A DNA stretch of 64,000 bases, taken from contig NZ_JACC01000023.1 of the NCBI RefSeq assembly GCF_000520955.1, forward strand, positions 35,292-99,291, read 5' to 3'. Made by a program: the position numbers and the translations under genes. Numbering within the stretch: position 1 is the stretch's first letter; each line of letters begins with the position of its first letter. Below, piece after piece: positions 56,259 to 64,000 of this stretch. The stretch comes from Aquimarina pacifica. GTDB lineage: Bacteria; Bacteroidota; Bacteroidia; Flavobacteriales; Flavobacteriaceae. The notes below the pieces were generated by a model that saw nothing but the letters and a program-made list of their open reading frames with translations, made no database searches and was not told the DNA's origin.

Positions 56259-56266
56259 CAAAAATA
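56259..56266 (-). promoter_or_regulatory. Predicted rbfA promoter -7 box
   Basis: On the minus strand TATTTTTG (56266-56259) fits TAnnTTTG and ends four bases before the ATG at 56254. This is the same geometry as the glyS promoter and predicts a nearly leaderless mRNA. Confidence 0.55.
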
Positions 56267-56386
56267 CATAATTAATAAGGATAATTATGCTACCCAGCTT
56301 CTAGAACAAAGATGTGTATCTTTTCTAGAATATACTGATCATATTAATTGTAAATTTACTGTGATACATATTAGTACGTATAGATT

Positions 56387-56800
56387 ATGAAACATATCAA
56401 TAAAATAGAACATCTTGGCATTGCAGTCAACGATATTGACAAGGCAAATTCCTTGTATGAAAAACTATTAGGAGTCCCTCCTTATAAACAAGAAATTGTA
56501 GAAAGTGAATCAGTAATCACCTCTTTTTTTGCTGTTGGAGAGAATAAAATAGAACTACTGGCAAGCACACAAGAAGATGGACCTATTGGCAAGTTTATTG
56601 CCAAAAAAGGAGAAGGTATTCATCATATCGCATTTGATGTTGATAACATCGAGCAAGAACTAGCACGATTAGAAAAAGAAGGGTTTCAATTAATTAATAA
56701 AACGCCAAAAAAAGGAGCCGATAACAAACTGGTTGCTTTTATACATCCCAAAAGTACAAATGGTGTATTAATAGAATTATGTCAAGAAATTAACTCCTAA
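56387..56800 (+). CDS. mce: Methylmalonyl-CoA epimerase
   Basis: 137 residues; interconverts (R)- and (S)-methylmalonyl-CoA in propionyl-CoA metabolism. It is a glyoxalase/VOC-fold protein with two beta-alpha-beta repeats: KIEHLGIAVNDIDKA at the start (His metal ligand), ELLASTQEDGPIGKF, GEGIHHIAFDVDNI (second ligand), and the C-terminal GVLIELCQ with the last acidic ligand. Length and order match the family closely. It is transcribed alone, divergent from rbfA, and followed by a tRNA gene. Confidence 0.94.
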   Translation: MKHINKIEHLGIAVNDIDKANSLYEKLLGVPPYKQEIVESESVITSFFAVGENKIELLASTQEDGPIGKFIAKKGEGIHHIAFDVDNIEQELARLEKEGFQLINKTPKKGADNKLVAFIHPKSTNGVLIELCQEINS

Positions 56801-56887
56801 TCTCCAAGCAAGTAATTGATTAGGAGCACGGCATAAAACGGTTCATTAGGACAATAAAAATCTTTGCAATAAAATAGTAGAAAAAAG

Positions 56888-56919
56888 TTTGGCGTCTTTA
56901 CTTCAATTACTTAAATTTG
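56888..56919 (+). promoter_or_regulatory. Promoter of the tRNA gene (TTTG-N20-TAAATTTG)
   Basis: TTTG at 56888-56891 and TAAATTTG at 56912-56919 are separated by 20 bases, an excellent match to the Bacteroidota housekeeping promoter. The tRNA 5' end is 12 bases after the -7 box. This is the clearest promoter in the window and supports the host assignment. Confidence 0.85.
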
Positions 56920-56931
56920 CCGTCCGTTTGC

Positions 56932-57005
56932 GGTCCTATAGCTCAGCTGGTTAGAGCACCTGACTCATAATCAGGGGGTCCATGGTTCGAGCCCATGTGG
57001 GACCA
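56932..57005 (+). tRNA. tRNA with CAU anticodon (Met or Ile2)
   Basis: A 74-base cloverleaf. Acceptor stem GGTCCTA pairs with TGGGACC (one G-T pair), the D arm contains AGCTCAGCTGGTTAGAGC, anticodon stem CCTGA/TCAGG encloses loop CTCATAA, and the T arm has GGTTCGAGCC. Discriminator A; the CCA end is not fully encoded. CAU could be elongator Met or Ile2 modified by TilS to LAU. The acceptor pairs C4-G69 and C5-G68 are those known to favour TilS recognition in E. coli, so Ile2 is plausible, but automatic tools may call Met. Confidence 0.96.
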
Positions 57006-57015
57006 CCTTCAAATA

Positions 57016-57050
57016 CAAGCCTTACAGAGATGTGAGGCTTGTTTATTTTT
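57016..57050 (+). terminator. Rho-independent terminator after the tRNA
   Basis: CAAGCCTTACA (57016-57026) pairs with TGTGAGGCTTG (57031-57041) through one wobble, 4-base loop, followed by TTTATTTTT. It starts ten bases after the tRNA 3' end. Confidence 0.88.
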
Positions 57051-57200
57051 AAATAGTTTGTATATTTTTTTTAGAAAATTATACTGAAGGGGTACGTAAA
57101 TAATTAGTGTTGACAGGTTTTTTATTTATAAATTTTGGCATCGGGAGAAATTCAAACCTTTTGGTTTAAGATTTTTTATAATTTTAATAATACCATATTT

Positions 57201-58247
57201 ATGGCAAGTACTGATCAATGCAAAAACTGTGAGGAGTCTTTTGATGTTTCCTTTGACTATTGCCCTCATTGCGGACAAGAAACTGCAGATAACCTTACCT
57301 TTGGTGTGCTATTTAGAAACACAATTAGCAATTACTTTTGTATCGATGCTCGTTTTTTTAAAAGTTTTATCCCTCTAATGATAAAACCTGGGATACTAGC
57401 CAAACGTTTTGTGGACGGAAAACGACTATTGTACTTACATCCCGCACAATTTTACCTTTTCATTTCTGTGGTCTTTTTTTTCATTTTCTCTTTTACCGTG
57501 AGAAAGGCAGATAATGCAGTATCTAACGCTCTAAAACAAAGTCTTAACAAAGAGATGTCTTTGGGCTCATTACCTCAAATAGACTCTGTAGGGGTAGAAA
57601 CCGTTAAAAAGGCACTAAAGAAAAGCCAAGTGCACAGCAGAATGTCTGATGAAGAAATTAGCACCATTGACTCAGTCATCACAAGCACGCAAAAAATACC
57701 AGCAACCTCTTTACGTCTTCAAACAAAAGTATTAGACTCTTTGATTATAAATGGAGCTTCGCAAGCCCAAAAACTAAGGGCCATGGGTAAGAAAGAAGAT
57801 GCAAGTGTTTTTATTACAAAGATCTATGTACAACTATTGAAGGTATACGAACAAAAGGGCGGAGGCATTATTAATACACTTTATGATACCATTCCAATTA
57901 CTATGTTTTTTATGCTTCCTTTATTTGCTTTATTATTGAAGTTGTTTTACGGGACTCGAAAAATGTTTGCTCATCATTTGGTATTTAGCTTTTATTTTTT
58001 CACCTTCTTATTTACTACTTTTTGTATCCTAATTTTGGCAAATACATTTGTAGACCTTCCCATTTGGTTTGAGGTACTCGTCTTTTTGTCTTTCATTATT
58101 TATTTAACACTTGCCTTACGCACTTTTTACCAAAGTCATTGGTTGTCAGCATTTTTTAAAGCTAATTTTATATCCTTTATTTATATGCTAATCGTTCTAC
58201 CCCTAGCTATGGTTGGAGTAATTTTTGTTTCTTTTATGTTGTATTAA
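57201..58247 (+). CDS. DUF3667-type zinc-ribbon membrane protein
   Basis: 348 residues from ATG 57201; a longer frame from 57135 adds 22 residues without a clear purpose, and the zinc ribbon begins right after the inner ATG. The N-terminus has CKNCEESF and CPHCGQ (four Cys, zinc ribbon). Next comes FKSFIPLMIKPGILAKRFVDGKR and then LYLHPAQFYLFISVVFFFIF, the pattern of the DUF3667 family. There are four to five membrane helices (about 75-95, then four in the last 110 residues) with a cytoplasmic or periplasmic helical insert between. Function is unknown. The family is common in Bacteroidota. Confidence 0.85.
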   Translation: MASTDQCKNCEESFDVSFDYCPHCGQETADNLTFGVLFRNTISNYFCIDARFFKSFIPLMIKPGILAKRFVDGKRLLYLHPAQFYLFISVVFFFIFSFTVRKADNAVSNALKQSLNKEMSLGSLPQIDSVGVETVKKALKKSQVHSRMSDEEISTIDSVITSTQKIPATSLRLQTKVLDSLIINGASQAQKLRAMGKKEDASVFITKIYVQLLKVYEQKGGGIINTLYDTIPITMFFMLPLFALLLKLFYGTRKMFAHHLVFSFYFFTFLFTTFCILILANTFVDLPIWFEVLVFLSFIIYLTLALRTFYQSHWLSAFFKANFISFIYMLIVLPLAMVGVIFVSFMLY

Positions 58248-58469
58248 AAAATTATAGCCATTATTCCTCTCTTACGTATTACGCATAGTTTTACGCATTT
58301 CTTTTCTAGAAATGGATCATAGTGAATGGCTTGATGCCCCTACAAACAGAAAGACATACAATACATATCCTTCGAAAGACTTTCAGAACACGATTAATTC
58401 GGTTGTGCAGACAGTATTACATGCAGAATGTACAGTGATATGAATTCTAGCTGGTACTTCTCTGGAGTT

Positions 58470-60371
58470 TTATTTATCTAATAAGTATGGAATATAGATT
58501 TCTATACAAGTTCCCTTACCTCTAATCTCTTGGATAGTATACTTAGCCTCAACTTTAAACTTCTTTTTAAGTATATTTAGTCTTTCATTTACAATATCTC
58601 CAGAAACGGATTTAGGATTTTTTTTTGAATGTAAACTCAAACCTTTTGAGTAACCGATACCGTTATCAATAATCTCGCAAAACACTAAACCGCTTTTTAA
58701 ATGTTTAGATATTTTAATACTAATTTCTGCATTTTCATTTCTGTATTTAAAACCATGTAAAATAGCATTTTCAACAAAAGGTTGTATAAGCATCGGAGGT
58801 ATTAGTACTTCTTCTTGATCTATATTGCTTTCGACTTCAATACTAAATTTGAATTCAACAGAAAATTTTGATTGTAACTCTAGATAACTTCTTAATGCAA
58901 TTAGTTCGTCCTCTAGACTTACAAATTCTTCTCTAGAGTTTGTTAAAGTAAGCCGAAACAAAGCTCCCAAATTATTAATATACTCAATAGTTTGAGTTGA
59001 ATTGTTTTTAACTAAACCACAAATAGAGTTTAAGGCATTAGATACAAAATGAGGATTCATTTGTGAACGTAATAGACGTTGTTCTAGATTTTCTTTTTCA
59101 TATTGATTTTTAAATTTCTTTTGTCTCCAAAAAAGATACGCAAATCCAGAGAATAATAGCAGAAACCCCCCTAAACCATAAGCAATATATCTTTGCTGAG
59201 TTATAATCACTTCCTGCTGTTTTTTGTTTTTTTCTAATTGTAATATCGAAGCGTCTTTTTCTTTACTTTGGTAATGTATTTCTAAATCATTAAGATTGGC
59301 ATTTAATTGCTGGTTATAAAACTTATTTTGAAAGCTTGTAGACATTTGTAAAAGTTGGGTATACTCACTAGAATCTCCCATTTCTTGATATGCCATAGCA
59401 AGAGTCTCAATTGCAATACTCATAAGATCATTATTGTTGCGATCAAAATTCTTCACTTTTTCTGTTCTAGAAATTACACTTTTTAAACTGTCTATAGCTT
59501 CGCTAACCAAACCTTCATATATTTTGACATAGCACTTGTTGACTAAGACAAAATCATTCAATACTGCATAATCACTGGGGCCAAGTTTTTCAAAAGCTTT
59601 TATAGACTTTTTATAATAATAAATAGTTGAATCAACCTTGTTTTCGTCCCTGCTCATATCTCCTAAATTTCCGTAGATTACATCTAGTTGATCGCTAATA
59701 TTACTATCATCTGATATACGCAATGCTTTTTTATAGTATTTTTTTGATTGGGTCTTATCATTCTTATAATTTCTATAAAGCCCTCCTAATTCGTTGTAGG
59801 TATTAATCGCCATTAAAGGGCGGCTCATAAAAAATGTGTCTTTAGCAACTTCTAAGAAGTATTTTAAAGCTAAGCTATCATTGCCCATATGAGAATTTGA
59901 GGCAGCAATAATATTAAGAATATGGGCTCTGCCTTTATAATAATGTGTATTTGTTAATTCTAATGCTTTTTGACTATTAGTTATCGCTTTTTTGTATTCT
60001 CTTTTACCCAATTGATCCGCACTCTTAAAATAGTATGTAGTTATTAAAATTTTCTCATCAATCGGTCTTTTAATTTCTGCTTTGTTAAAAAGCTGAATAC
60101 TTTTATCTGCGTAATGTTGAGTAGAATCACTCTGCTTATAATAACTTTCTGAAGCCTTCTTCATGTAATACGTAGACCAGCCAATAATGCTTTTATCAGA
60201 TTCCAAAATTTTTCTATATTCCTCTGCAGTCGAACTAATCTGATTATTGATAATAGAGTCTACAAACTCTTGGGTATAATTTTTCTCTGGATTAAAAATT
60301 ACACTGTTTTTTTTCTGACAAAAAAGAGGGTTTAACATCAAAAATGATATAAAAAAAATAGTTGTTTTCAT
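58470..60371 (-). CDS. TPR sensor histidine kinase (LytS/YehU-type His_kinase)
   Basis: 633 residues. Signal peptide 1-18; tetratricopeptide-like repeats about 60-340 form the sensor; one membrane helix about 394-414 (YIAYGLGGFLLLFSGFAYLFW); a short coiled coil; then the His_kinase dimer region with SQMNPHFVSNALNSI, whose His near residue 442 is the phosphorylation site. An HATPase domain follows with PPMLIQPFVENAILHGF (N box) and DNGIGYSKG (G1). All key residues are present. It is divergent from the LytTR regulator gene with 22 bases between start codons, so the two form a two-component pair with intermixed control regions. Confidence 0.94.
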   Translation of the reverse strand: MKTTIFFISFLMLNPLFCQKKNSVIFNPEKNYTQEFVDSIINNQISSTAEEYRKILESDKSIIGWSTYYMKKASESYYKQSDSTQHYADKSIQLFNKAEIKRPIDEKILITTYYFKSADQLGKREYKKAITNSQKALELTNTHYYKGRAHILNIIAASNSHMGNDSLALKYFLEVAKDTFFMSRPLMAINTYNELGGLYRNYKNDKTQSKKYYKKALRISDDSNISDQLDVIYGNLGDMSRDENKVDSTIYYYKKSIKAFEKLGPSDYAVLNDFVLVNKCYVKIYEGLVSEAIDSLKSVISRTEKVKNFDRNNNDLMSIAIETLAMAYQEMGDSSEYTQLLQMSTSFQNKFYNQQLNANLNDLEIHYQSKEKDASILQLEKNKKQQEVIITQQRYIAYGLGGFLLLFSGFAYLFWRQKKFKNQYEKENLEQRLLRSQMNPHFVSNALNSICGLVKNNSTQTIEYINNLGALFRLTLTNSREEFVSLEDELIALRSYLELQSKFSVEFKFSIEVESNIDQEEVLIPPMLIQPFVENAILHGFKYRNENAEISIKISKHLKSGLVFCEIIDNGIGYSKGLSLHSKKNPKSVSGDIVNERLNILKKKFKVEAKYTIQEIRGKGTCIEIYIPYLLDK

Positions 60372-60393
60372 TTATGATAATTACTTTAGGCTT

Positions 60394-61149
60394 ATGATTA
60401 TAAAGGGTAGTAAAATTAAGGCTATTATTATAGAAGATGATTCTCAAGCTCAAGAATATTTATTTTCGATACTTAATGAAAATTTTAATAATATCGAAAT
60501 TAAAGGTTACGCAGATAGTATAGAAAAGTCCGTAATGCTCATAAACAAAGAAAAACCTGAGCTTGTTTTTATGGATATTGAGCTTAAGGATGGACTTTCG
60601 TTTGAGATATTTAATTACCTAAATGATATTAATTTTGAGGTCATTTTCATAACGGCATATGACCATTTCATACAAAGAGCAATAGATCATTTTGCATTTA
60701 GTTTTATCGTTAAACCTATAGACCATCAAAAGTTAATCCCTTCAGTAAAAAGATATACTAATTTAAAAGAACGTTTATTTACTCAAAAGAAATATGATTT
60801 ATTTCAAACTTTTATAAATAGGGAAAACCCACAATTTTTATTGCATACGGGTAATGAATATATTTCAGTAAGAGTAAATGATATTATTAAGTTTACAGCA
60901 GAAGGAAATTATACAAAGTTTTATTTATTGAATGGTGAAACTTATTTAGCCTCGAAAATACTTAAATACTATTATGAATTATTAAAAGATCAAGGGTTCT
61001 TTAAGGCACATCGTTCTGTAGTAATTAATATAGATTACATAGCATCTATTTATAAAAAAGAAACTATCCTTCTTAAGAATAAAGAAAAAATAAATATTTC
61101 GGCTAGAAATAAACCTAATTTATCGAATTTAATAGCTATTCTTTCATAG
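60394..61149 (+). CDS. LytTR-family response regulator
   Basis: 251 residues. A receiver domain spans about 8-122, with acidic pocket IIIEDDSQ (Asp15, Asp16 region), phospho-acceptor Asp61 in VFMDIELKDG, Thr87 and Lys107 in FIVKPID. A LytTR DNA-binding domain fills about 150-250 (YISVRVNDIIKFTAEGNYTKFY, KAHRSVVINIDYIASI). It would be phosphorylated by the divergent kinase and bind promoter repeats. The next genes on its strand encode exported metallopeptidases, which are possible targets. Confidence 0.95.
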   Translation: MIIKGSKIKAIIIEDDSQAQEYLFSILNENFNNIEIKGYADSIEKSVMLINKEKPELVFMDIELKDGLSFEIFNYLNDINFEVIFITAYDHFIQRAIDHFAFSFIVKPIDHQKLIPSVKRYTNLKERLFTQKKYDLFQTFINRENPQFLLHTGNEYISVRVNDIIKFTAEGNYTKFYLLNGETYLASKILKYYYELLKDQGFFKAHRSVVINIDYIASIYKKETILLKNKEKINISARNKPNLSNLIAILS

Positions 61150-61314
61150 CTATTTTCTTAAAGAATACTTTTTTCTATTTCAAAATAAGAGACGCTCATT
61201 TGATATTTGAGCACGCTCATACTTTTCTTCTAAATTAAGTTAAAGAGATTAATTTTCTTAGCGTCGGCTAATTTACTATTGGCACTTCACATTAATTATT
61301 TAAACTCTATACTT

Positions 61315-62775
61315 ATGAAAATTAAAAGACTTAAAAGGCCTCTCTTGGTAGTTATGGCAGCTATATTTATGTTTTCCCTTCAAAATTGTACAAAAGAAAA
61401 TAGTGAGGATGAAATCGAAGAAAATCTGATTTCAGATTTCACTCAAGAAATGCCCGAATTGTTATATCCAAATGCTGTTGGAGAATTTATTTCTATGGGT
61501 AATGGTAAATCAAATGATATTCAAATAGAAAAAATTAACAATGAATATGTTCTGTCTGGTGATATCCTTTTAACCGAAAAACAAGTTGATTTACTTTCAA
61601 AAGGACACTCATTAAATAAAGGAACAGGTCTATCTCAAATTGCAGATCGCTGGACCAATTGTACTGTTTATTATACTATAAATGCTTCTTTGCCAAATCA
61701 GAATAGGGTAACCAATGCGATTGCACATTGGGAAACAAACTACCCCTCAATTGATTTTATTCCAAGAAGTAATCAAACCAATTATATTGAATTTTCTCCA
61801 GGAGGTGGTTGTGGCTCTTCTTTGGGAATGATTGGTGGACGTCAGCTCATAATTTTAGCTGATGGGTGTAGTACCGGAAATACTATTCATGAAATAGGTC
61901 ATGCACTTGGTTTATTACACGAACAACAAAGAGCAGATAGAGATGATTCGATAATTATAAACTGGGATAATATTATACCTATCAGAGTCAATAATTTCAG
62001 AACATATACCGAAACAGGAATCGCTGCATATGAAACTGGGAACTTTGATTTTAATTCTATTATGATGTATGGATCAGGTTTCTTTTCAAGTAATGGCTTG
62101 CCTACAATAACTAGACTTGATGGCTCCACATTTAATATACAAAGAAATGGGCTCTCAGCGGGAGATTTAGAAATGATTGAAGACATGTATGGTTGTTTTA
62201 GTTCTAAATTAGAAATATCAGGATCTTCACCTATATGCAGTACTTCATCTTTAACTTATAGTCTTGATGGAAATACCAACAATAGCCCTGTAAATTGGTC
62301 AGTATCCTCAAACCTTCAGATTTTATCTTCATCAAATACCAGTATTACTATTCAAGCGGCCAATAGCTTTGTAAATGGCGAGGCTCTTATTGAAGCCCAA
62401 ATCGCAGGACTAACTGTTAGCAAAAATGTTTGGATAGGAAAACCTAGGGTCCCTACCAATATTACATTCTACTCATCTTCTCCATGTTTAAATCAAAATG
62501 TGATAGCACTTTTACAGGCTAACAATCCCGAATATGCCGGAGTGCATTATGAGTGGAGAGGGGGAAGCCATAGTTTTGTAGATCAGAACCCAGAAGGAAC
62601 CGAAGTTCATTTTAGAACCTATACAAGATTTCCTTATACATCTAATATATTTGTAAAAGCAACTAATGATTGTGGTTCTTCTTCAGAATATTACGAAGTG
62701 ATATCGGTAGTAAATTGTGGAGGATCAGGCGATGGACCAGGTGATGGTGATGGGCCAGCTCCAGAAGACCATTAA
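61315..62775 (+). CDS. Astacin-like metallopeptidase lipoprotein (M12A)
   Basis: 486 residues from ATG 61315; the frame from 61279 adds 12 residues ahead of a clear lipoprotein signal (lipobox LQNC). A pro-segment with EYVLSGDILLT (about 75-85) is followed by an astacin domain. Its zinc site is HEIGHALGLLHEQQRADRD (about residues 197-215), the extended astacin motif with three His and the following Glu, and the Met-turn is SIMMYGS (about 244). After about residue 300 come two Ig/PKD-like repeats (for example ISGSSPICSTSSLTYSL) and a Gly/Asp/Pro-rich tail. It should be an envelope protease. A terminator follows. Confidence 0.92.
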   Translation: MKIKRLKRPLLVVMAAIFMFSLQNCTKENSEDEIEENLISDFTQEMPELLYPNAVGEFISMGNGKSNDIQIEKINNEYVLSGDILLTEKQVDLLSKGHSLNKGTGLSQIADRWTNCTVYYTINASLPNQNRVTNAIAHWETNYPSIDFIPRSNQTNYIEFSPGGGCGSSLGMIGGRQLIILADGCSTGNTIHEIGHALGLLHEQQRADRDDSIIINWDNIIPIRVNNFRTYTETGIAAYETGNFDFNSIMMYGSGFFSSNGLPTITRLDGSTFNIQRNGLSAGDLEMIEDMYGCFSSKLEISGSSPICSTSSLTYSLDGNTNNSPVNWSVSSNLQILSSSNTSITIQAANSFVNGEALIEAQIAGLTVSKNVWIGKPRVPTNITFYSSSPCLNQNVIALLQANNPEYAGVHYEWRGGSHSFVDQNPEGTEVHFRTYTRFPYTSNIFVKATNDCGSSSEYYEVISVVNCGGSGDGPGDGDGPAPEDH

Positions 62776-62800
62776 TTAAAAAAAGATATTCGAAAATAAG

Positions 62801-62833
62801 CCCCAAGAAGATTTGATCTTCTTGGGGTTTTTT
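62801..62833 (+). terminator. Rho-independent terminator after the astacin-like gene
   Basis: CCCCAAGAAGAT (62801-62812) pairs perfectly with ATCTTCTTGGGG (62816-62827), 3-base loop, followed by TTTTTTA. It starts 26 bases after the stop codon. Confidence 0.92.
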
Positions 62834-63199
62834 ATGTTCGAGATAGAGTTCATATTTTTAAATCTTCTTTCCCACTCTTAAAGTCAGGTATAAATGCCAT
62901 TAAAAGGGTTCATTTCTATAACTTCTTTTAGAAAAATAACTGAGAAAATAAAATAGTCCAACCCACATATCCCCTTTTTCAATCATTAAAATTACATAAT
63001 ACTTTGATTAGTTAAGAGAACCTTATTTTACAAAATATTTTTTATGTATTTAGTCGTTACAATTTTCTTAAATAAAGATAGATTGAATAGAACTCATACT
63101 ATCTAGCACTTGTTAGAAATCAAATTTCATGCATCAAAATAATGTATACCTAAGGGTTGCTAAAAATTTTCATTTACACAAACTTTAAAACTATACGTT
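62834..63199. other. Gene-poor interval before the last metallopeptidase gene
   Basis: No coding frame, hairpin or repeat of note was recognised. The interval should hold the promoter of the gene at 63200; no convincing TTTG/TAnnTTTG pair was found by eye. Confidence 0.5.
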
Positions 63200-63997
63200 A
63201 TGAATTTCAATTTTTTTAGTATCATGCTTAAATTAGTGATTATCGCAGTAATCACATTTTCTCTACAAAATTGTACCATGGAAAATGAAATGGAACATGA
63301 GAATGAATTACAGTTAAAAGATAATCCCGTATTAGATAAACTTTTAGAAATGGGATTTATAAAAGAACAAATCCTTGAATTAGATGATTTTTATTTAGTT
63401 GAAGGAGATCTCATGTTTTCAAAAAACATAAAAGACTATGAAAACAATGAGATCTTTGATAAACAGGCTAGTACTAATAATCTAGTCTCTCAGTCTAACG
63501 TAACATCAATGTCAGTTTTCATTGATAGTTCTATCCCTACATCAGGAACAGATAATTGGAGAACCGAAATCAATCAAGCAATAAATGACTGGAGCACAGT
63601 AAATAACTGTATTAATTTTGTACTAACTACCAATTCTGATGCAGACATTGTAGTCCGCAGTGATAATGGATCGTTACGCAATAATACAATAGCAAGTGCT
63701 GGGTGGCCTTCTAACAATCAACCTCATCATACTGTACTAATTAATTTAGATTTTTGGAATAATATGATTGTTCCTACCGGAACAAAAAGATACAATATGG
63801 TGCATGAACTGGGTCATTGTATAGGTCTTAGACACACCAATTGGGTCGCTCTTGGAGAAGGAACTGGTAACGTGGGGGCTAATTTGATTGCTGGAACACC
63901 TAATGGTGATAATAACTCTGTAATGAATGGAGGAACCGCATTTTCTCTATGGAACGGGTTTTCAAATTTTGATGGTAGTATCTCATTAACTGTGTAA
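63200..63997 (+). CDS. HEIGH/M57-like metallopeptidase lipoprotein
   Basis: 265 residues. The lipoprotein signal ends in LQNC (ITFSLQNC), as in the astacin-like neighbour. The pro-segment has LDKLLEMGF and YLVEGDLMFS. The catalytic region has VHELGHCIGLRHTNW (about residue 202), an HExxHxxGxxH zinc site, followed by AGTPNGDNNSVMNGGTA, which supplies a Met-turn-like NSVMN. The stop is at 63995-63997, just inside the window; alignment by eye with the relative at 53.3 kb suggests the C-terminus is complete. ATG 63200 is kept, and ATG 63224 is the alternative. Confidence 0.87.
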   Translation: MNFNFFSIMLKLVIIAVITFSLQNCTMENEMEHENELQLKDNPVLDKLLEMGFIKEQILELDDFYLVEGDLMFSKNIKDYENNEIFDKQASTNNLVSQSNVTSMSVFIDSSIPTSGTDNWRTEINQAINDWSTVNNCINFVLTTNSDADIVVRSDNGSLRNNTIASAGWPSNNQPHHTVLINLDFWNNMIVPTGTKRYNMVHELGHCIGLRHTNWVALGEGTGNVGANLIAGTPNGDNNSVMNGGTAFSLWNGFSNFDGSISLTV

Positions 63998-64000
63998 GTT

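Noticed and set aside
60374..60397. A 7-codon frame overlapping the start of the LytTR regulator by ATGA
   Set aside because: Too short to separate from chance; no ribosome-binding site or conservation can be shown.

Overview
The window reads as a chromosomal segment of a marine-type Bacteroidota, most likely family Flavobacteriaceae. An Aquimarina-like genus is a guess from general style and cannot be proven here. Supporting signs are AT-rich DNA, promoters of the TTTG...TAnnTTTG type, a type IX secretion C-terminal sorting domain, an OMP_b-brl_3-type TonB-dependent receptor, many small lipoproteins, and LytTR-type signalling. No phage, CRISPR array, rRNA or transposase gene was seen.

Layout. 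Positions 1-12.5 kb hold ordinary chromosome: the end of an unknown gene, glyS, a large T9SS-secreted CARDB/GEVED protein, a small lipoprotein, xth, an OmpA-like lipoprotein, a small exported protein, a TPR-CHAT protein broken by one in-frame amber codon, and a zinc-ribbon/TerB protein. Positions 12.5-47.3 kb hold one long minus-strand array of 16 genes. Read in its transcription direction it runs: TonB-dependent receptor, aromatic amino acid hydroxylase, two giant non-ribosomal peptide synthetases (NRPS; 2653 and 4156 aa), two alpha/beta hydrolases, type II thioesterase, Sfp-type phosphopantetheinyl transferase, ABC ATPase, ABC-2 permease, a GT4 glycosyltransferase, an SGNH-like membrane protein, a second GT4, a MurJ/Wzx-like flippase and a third GT4. 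Positions 47.3-64 kb return to ordinary chromosome: a small membrane protein between direct repeats, an aldo/keto reductase, lepA, dusB, a HEIGH metallopeptidase lipoprotein, an FtsX-like permease, rbfA, mce, a CAU tRNA, a DUF3667 protein, a divergent LytS-like kinase/LytTR regulator pair, an astacin-like lipoprotein and a second HEIGH-type metallopeptidase.

How the NRPS array may work. The hydroxylase could make tyrosine or a tyrosine isomer from phenylalanine. The first NRPS reads [half C]-PCP-C-A(with inserted methyltransferase)-PCP-C-A-PCP and ends in an acidic tail. The second starts with a TubC-type docking domain and reads C-A-PCP-E-C-A-PCP-E-C-A-PCP with no terminal thioesterase. Binding-pocket residues read by eye suggest unknown(N-methyl)-Asn-D-Tyr-like-D-Thr-aromatic-like, preceded by a unit carried on a PCP that has no adenylation domain of its own. 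The phosphopantetheinyl transferase would activate the PCPs. Release would need a trans-acting enzyme, with a Cys-nucleophile hydrolase as a candidate. The glycosyltransferases, flippase and ABC exporter suggest that the peptide is glycosylated or joined to a glycan and exported. This architecture is the best candidate in the window for an undescribed system.

At smaller scale there are structured repeats. One is a two-copy element of about 100-135 bp with shared ends, beside lepA and near 54.4 kb. There are also several perfect hairpins, an 18-bp direct repeat bracketing a membrane-protein gene, and a repeated promoter arrangement that predicts nearly leaderless mRNAs for glyS and rbfA. Domain and family calls are from sequence reading and memory of families; no searches were run.
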